NCBI GenBank assembly: GCA_029864785.1
Contig: JAOTST010000045.1
Span: 1 to 8,991, forward strand
DNA length: 8,991 bases
Source of the DNA: Chromatiales bacterium
GTDB lineage: Bacteria; Pseudomonadota; Gammaproteobacteria; Thiohalomonadales; Thiohalomonadaceae
Direction: 5' to 3'
Under the pieces are notes generated by a model, which was not told where the DNA came from, did no database searches, and saw nothing but the letters and a program-made list of their open reading frames with translations. Shown here piece after piece: positions 7,527 through 8,991 of the stretch (positions are counted from its first letter, which is position 1; the number at the start of each line of letters is the position of its first letter). The position numbers were made by a program, and so were the translations under genes.

Positions 7527-8469
7527 TAAAAATATTCTGGGAGAAGCCCCTGAACTCAAGGCCATACTGAGGTCTGCCCAGATTATTGCCGCAACCGATG
7601 TAACCGTCATGCTGCAAGGTGAGAGCGGTACGGGTAAAGAACTAATGGCTCGCGCAATTCACGATGAGAGCCCTCGTAGCAGCGCTCCCTTTGTCGCCAT
7701 CAACTGTGCAGCACTCCCCGAATCATTAGCTGAGTCAGAACTTTTTGGGCACAATAAAGGTGCTTTTACTGGTGCTGACACACAAAAAATGGGGCGTATC
7801 CACGCCGCCGATGGAGGTACCCTCTTTCTTGATGAAGTTGCAGAACTTCCTCTAAATGTGCAATCCAAGCTATTACGGTTTCTCGAATCCGGGGAGTGCC
7901 AACGTTTAGGCGAAACCTCAACCAAATGCGTCAACACACGTATCATCAGCGCCTCTCATGTTGATCTCCTTAAGCATGTAGAAGAGGGAACATTCCGTGA
8001 TGACCTCTACTATCGACTTAACGTTGTTCCATTAGAAATTCCACCACTGCGAGAAAGAAGCGGCGATATCCGCCTACTCATTGGAGCTTTAACCGTTCAA
8101 CTCGCCAGCCAGTACCAACTGCCGGTTCCTACCTACTCTAAAGATGCGATGAAACAGCTTGACGCATATAGTTGGCCCGGAAATATACGCGAACTGCGCA
8201 ATCTCTGTGAGCGGATGTTAATCCTCGCAAGCGGTAAAAAAATCGGCATCCAAAATCTTCCATCCGAAATAAAAGAGTCTCAACAGAGCCGACATCGTAA
8301 GAGTATCTTTGATATTCCAGATGAAGGAATTTGTCTCGATGAAGTAGAGCAACAGTTAATAAATAGTGCTCTCAACAAGGCAATGGGAAATCAGAGCAAG
8401 GCCGCACGTCTATTGGGGCTTAGCCGAGACACCCTCCTCTATCGCATCAAAAAATACGCCATTAACTAG
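7510..8469 (+). CDS. Sigma-54-dependent transcriptional activator without a sensory domain (PspF-like architecture)
   Basis: This is a bacterial enhancer-binding protein that uses ATP hydrolysis to remodel sigma-54 RNA polymerase. The AAA+ domain begins almost at the N-terminus (LGEAPELK), with Walker A GESGTGKE (37-44), Asn65 of the glutamate switch, an intact GAFTGA loop (84-89) that contacts sigma-54, Walker B GTLFLDE (103-109), FRDDLYYRLNV (162-172) with the two arginine-finger positions Arg163 and Arg169, and WPGNIREL as sensor II. A Fis-type helix-turn-helix (about 294-316, NQSKAARLLGLSRDTLLYRI) ends the 319 residues. There is no receiver, GAF or PAS domain, so control must come from a partner or from expression level, as with PspF. 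The sensor I segment reads Ser-Ala-Ser-His where Ala-Thr-Asn is usual. The gene is probably co-translated with the upstream membrane protein. Target promoters are unknown, and psp genes are not present here. Confidence 0.93.
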   Translation: MNNSFDKNILGEAPELKAILRSAQIIAATDVTVMLQGESGTGKELMARAIHDESPRSSAPFVAINCAALPESLAESELFGHNKGAFTGADTQKMGRIHAADGGTLFLDEVAELPLNVQSKLLRFLESGECQRLGETSTKCVNTRIISASHVDLLKHVEEGTFRDDLYYRLNVVPLEIPPLRERSGDIRLLIGALTVQLASQYQLPVPTYSKDAMKQLDAYSWPGNIRELRNLCERMLILASGKKIGIQNLPSEIKESQQSRHRKSIFDIPDEGICLDEVEQQLINSALNKAMGNQSKAARLLGLSRDTLLYRIKKYAIN

Positions 8470-8520
8470 CACCTAACCTCGTATGAGGCTCAGAGCATTT
8501 ATCAAAATTTAGCTGGTGCT
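8468..8520. terminator. Possible weak bidirectional terminator between convergent genes
   Basis: The 66-base convergent gap contains AGCACC (8468-8473) and its complement GGTGCT (8515-8520), enclosing a small hairpin CCTC-GTAT-GAGG (8477-8488). Stems are short and there is no clean T-run, so this may be chance. The position between two gene ends is what makes termination plausible. Confidence 0.2.
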
Positions 8521-8535
8521 TCTCAATACAATCTC

Positions 8536-8991
8536 TTAACGAAGCAAAAAATGCATCGAAAAAGAGAGCTCCATCGGCAACAAGATCTCCGCCGGTGGTG
8601 ATGGCATAGGAATCGATTTATCAATCGCCTCACGCACCGCCTTTTGTAATACGCGCTGCTTCCCCGCAATATGAATGTTCGCAACTTGTCCCTTTGAGAG
8701 AAGCGTAAAAGAGATGGCTATCTCACCCTCTATACGACGCCGTCTTGCCGCGCGAGGATAGTGCTTATTCGCTTCGATGTGGGCAAACAATATGCGCAAA
8801 TATTCTTGTTTCGCTCTCTTTATCAAACCGGGATCAACAGAAGCCGCCGCCACCGATTGAGCTGGTTGTGTCATCGGTTCCGCCGGCTTAATGACCGGAT
8901 TCTCTTCCGGTGGCTTTTCTTCGACCACTTCCTTAGGGAGAGGTTCTGGCTTTGGCTTTGGCTTCGGCTTTGGCTTTGGCTTTGTCTTCGG
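8536..8991 (-). CDS. TonB-family energy transducer, 5' end beyond the window
   Basis: TonB proteins span the periplasm from the ExbB-ExbD motor to outer-membrane receptors and energise uptake of siderophores and similar ligands. The visible 151 codons stay open to the right edge, so the N-terminal membrane anchor is not seen. The first visible stretch is a Lys-Pro dipeptide repeat (8950-8991), then a Pro/Glu-rich segment, as expected of the rigid periplasmic region of TonB. The C-terminal domain follows, with YLRILFAHIEANKHYPRAA, the basic RRRR, the strand GEIAISFTLLSKGQV and the late SFSMHFLLR strand, matching the TonB C-terminal fold. A GTG at 8928-8926 could be mistaken for a start, but it lies within the proline-rich region. 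TonB paralogues are common, so the receptor partner is unknown. The gene converges on the sigma-54 activator, 66 bases apart. Confidence 0.87.
   Translation of the reverse strand, partial: PKTKPKPKPKPKPKPEPLPKEVVEEKPPEENPVIKPAEPMTQPAQSVAAASVDPGLIKRAKQEYLRILFAHIEANKHYPRAARRRRIEGEIAISFTLLSKGQVANIHIAGKQRVLQKAVREAIDKSIPMPSPPAEILLPMELSFSMHFLLR
8947..8988 (-). repeat. Hexanucleotide tandem repeat encoding Lys-Pro dipeptides
   Basis: About seven imperfect copies of a six-base unit (AAGCCA or AAGCCG on the minus strand, seen as GGCTTT/GGCTTC on the plus strand) encode alternating Lys and Pro in the TonB-type protein. One copy deviates to ACAAAG (Thr-Lys). Because the unit is six bases, changes in copy number would alter length by two residues without a frameshift. 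Confidence 0.8.

Noticed and set aside
8536..8928. A 130-residue TonB-like protein starting at the GTG at 8928
   Set aside because: The frame stays open to position 8991 and the upstream codons give a Lys-Pro repeat typical of TonB, so the GTG is internal and the gene is longer than the window.

Overview
The window looks like chromosomal core DNA of a gammaproteobacterium. The order coaBC, dut, (algC-like), argB, slmA, then convergent pyrE is a known gammaproteobacterial neighbourhood, and the Dut, ArgB, SlmA and PyrE proteins resemble their E. coli or Pseudomonas counterparts almost end to end. Base composition is moderate and even, with no insertion sequences, phage genes, tRNA, rRNA or CRISPR repeats. 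A free-living or symbiotic sulfur-oxidiser-type gammaproteobacterium is a reasonable guess, but this is inference.

Left block (1-4534, plus strand): a 123-base leader probably shared with a divergent gene outside the window, then coaBC (coenzyme A synthesis), dut (dUTP removal), a two-pass membrane protein with a large periplasmic domain, argB (arginine synthesis) and slmA (nucleoid occlusion). The first four are packed with gaps of 9, 5 and 0 bases; slmA follows after 44. The membrane protein occupies the slot where Pseudomonas and relatives carry algC. It looks like the membrane-anchored N-terminal part of long AlgC proteins with no sugar-phosphate mutase domain attached.

Middle block (4521-6724, minus strand): an exported coiled-coil protein with a DUF4124-like start, pyrE (pyrimidine synthesis) and an exported staphylococcal-nuclease-type protein that also begins with DUF4124. 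The coiled-coil gene overlaps the end of slmA tail to tail by 14 bases and begins directly at the pyrE stop codon.

Right block (6786-8469, plus strand): a SafE/DsbD-like six-helix membrane protein with a Cys/His/Met motif, overlapping by 17 bases a sigma-54 activator that has an AAA+ domain and a DNA-binding helix but no sensory domain. Convergent to it, running off the right edge, is a TonB-type energy transducer (8536-8991) with a lysine-proline repeat.

Most of the window is housekeeping. The less ordinary parts are the detached AlgC-type membrane module, the membrane-protein/sigma-54-activator pair, the two DUF4124 exported proteins around pyrE, and a probably leaderless coaBC message.
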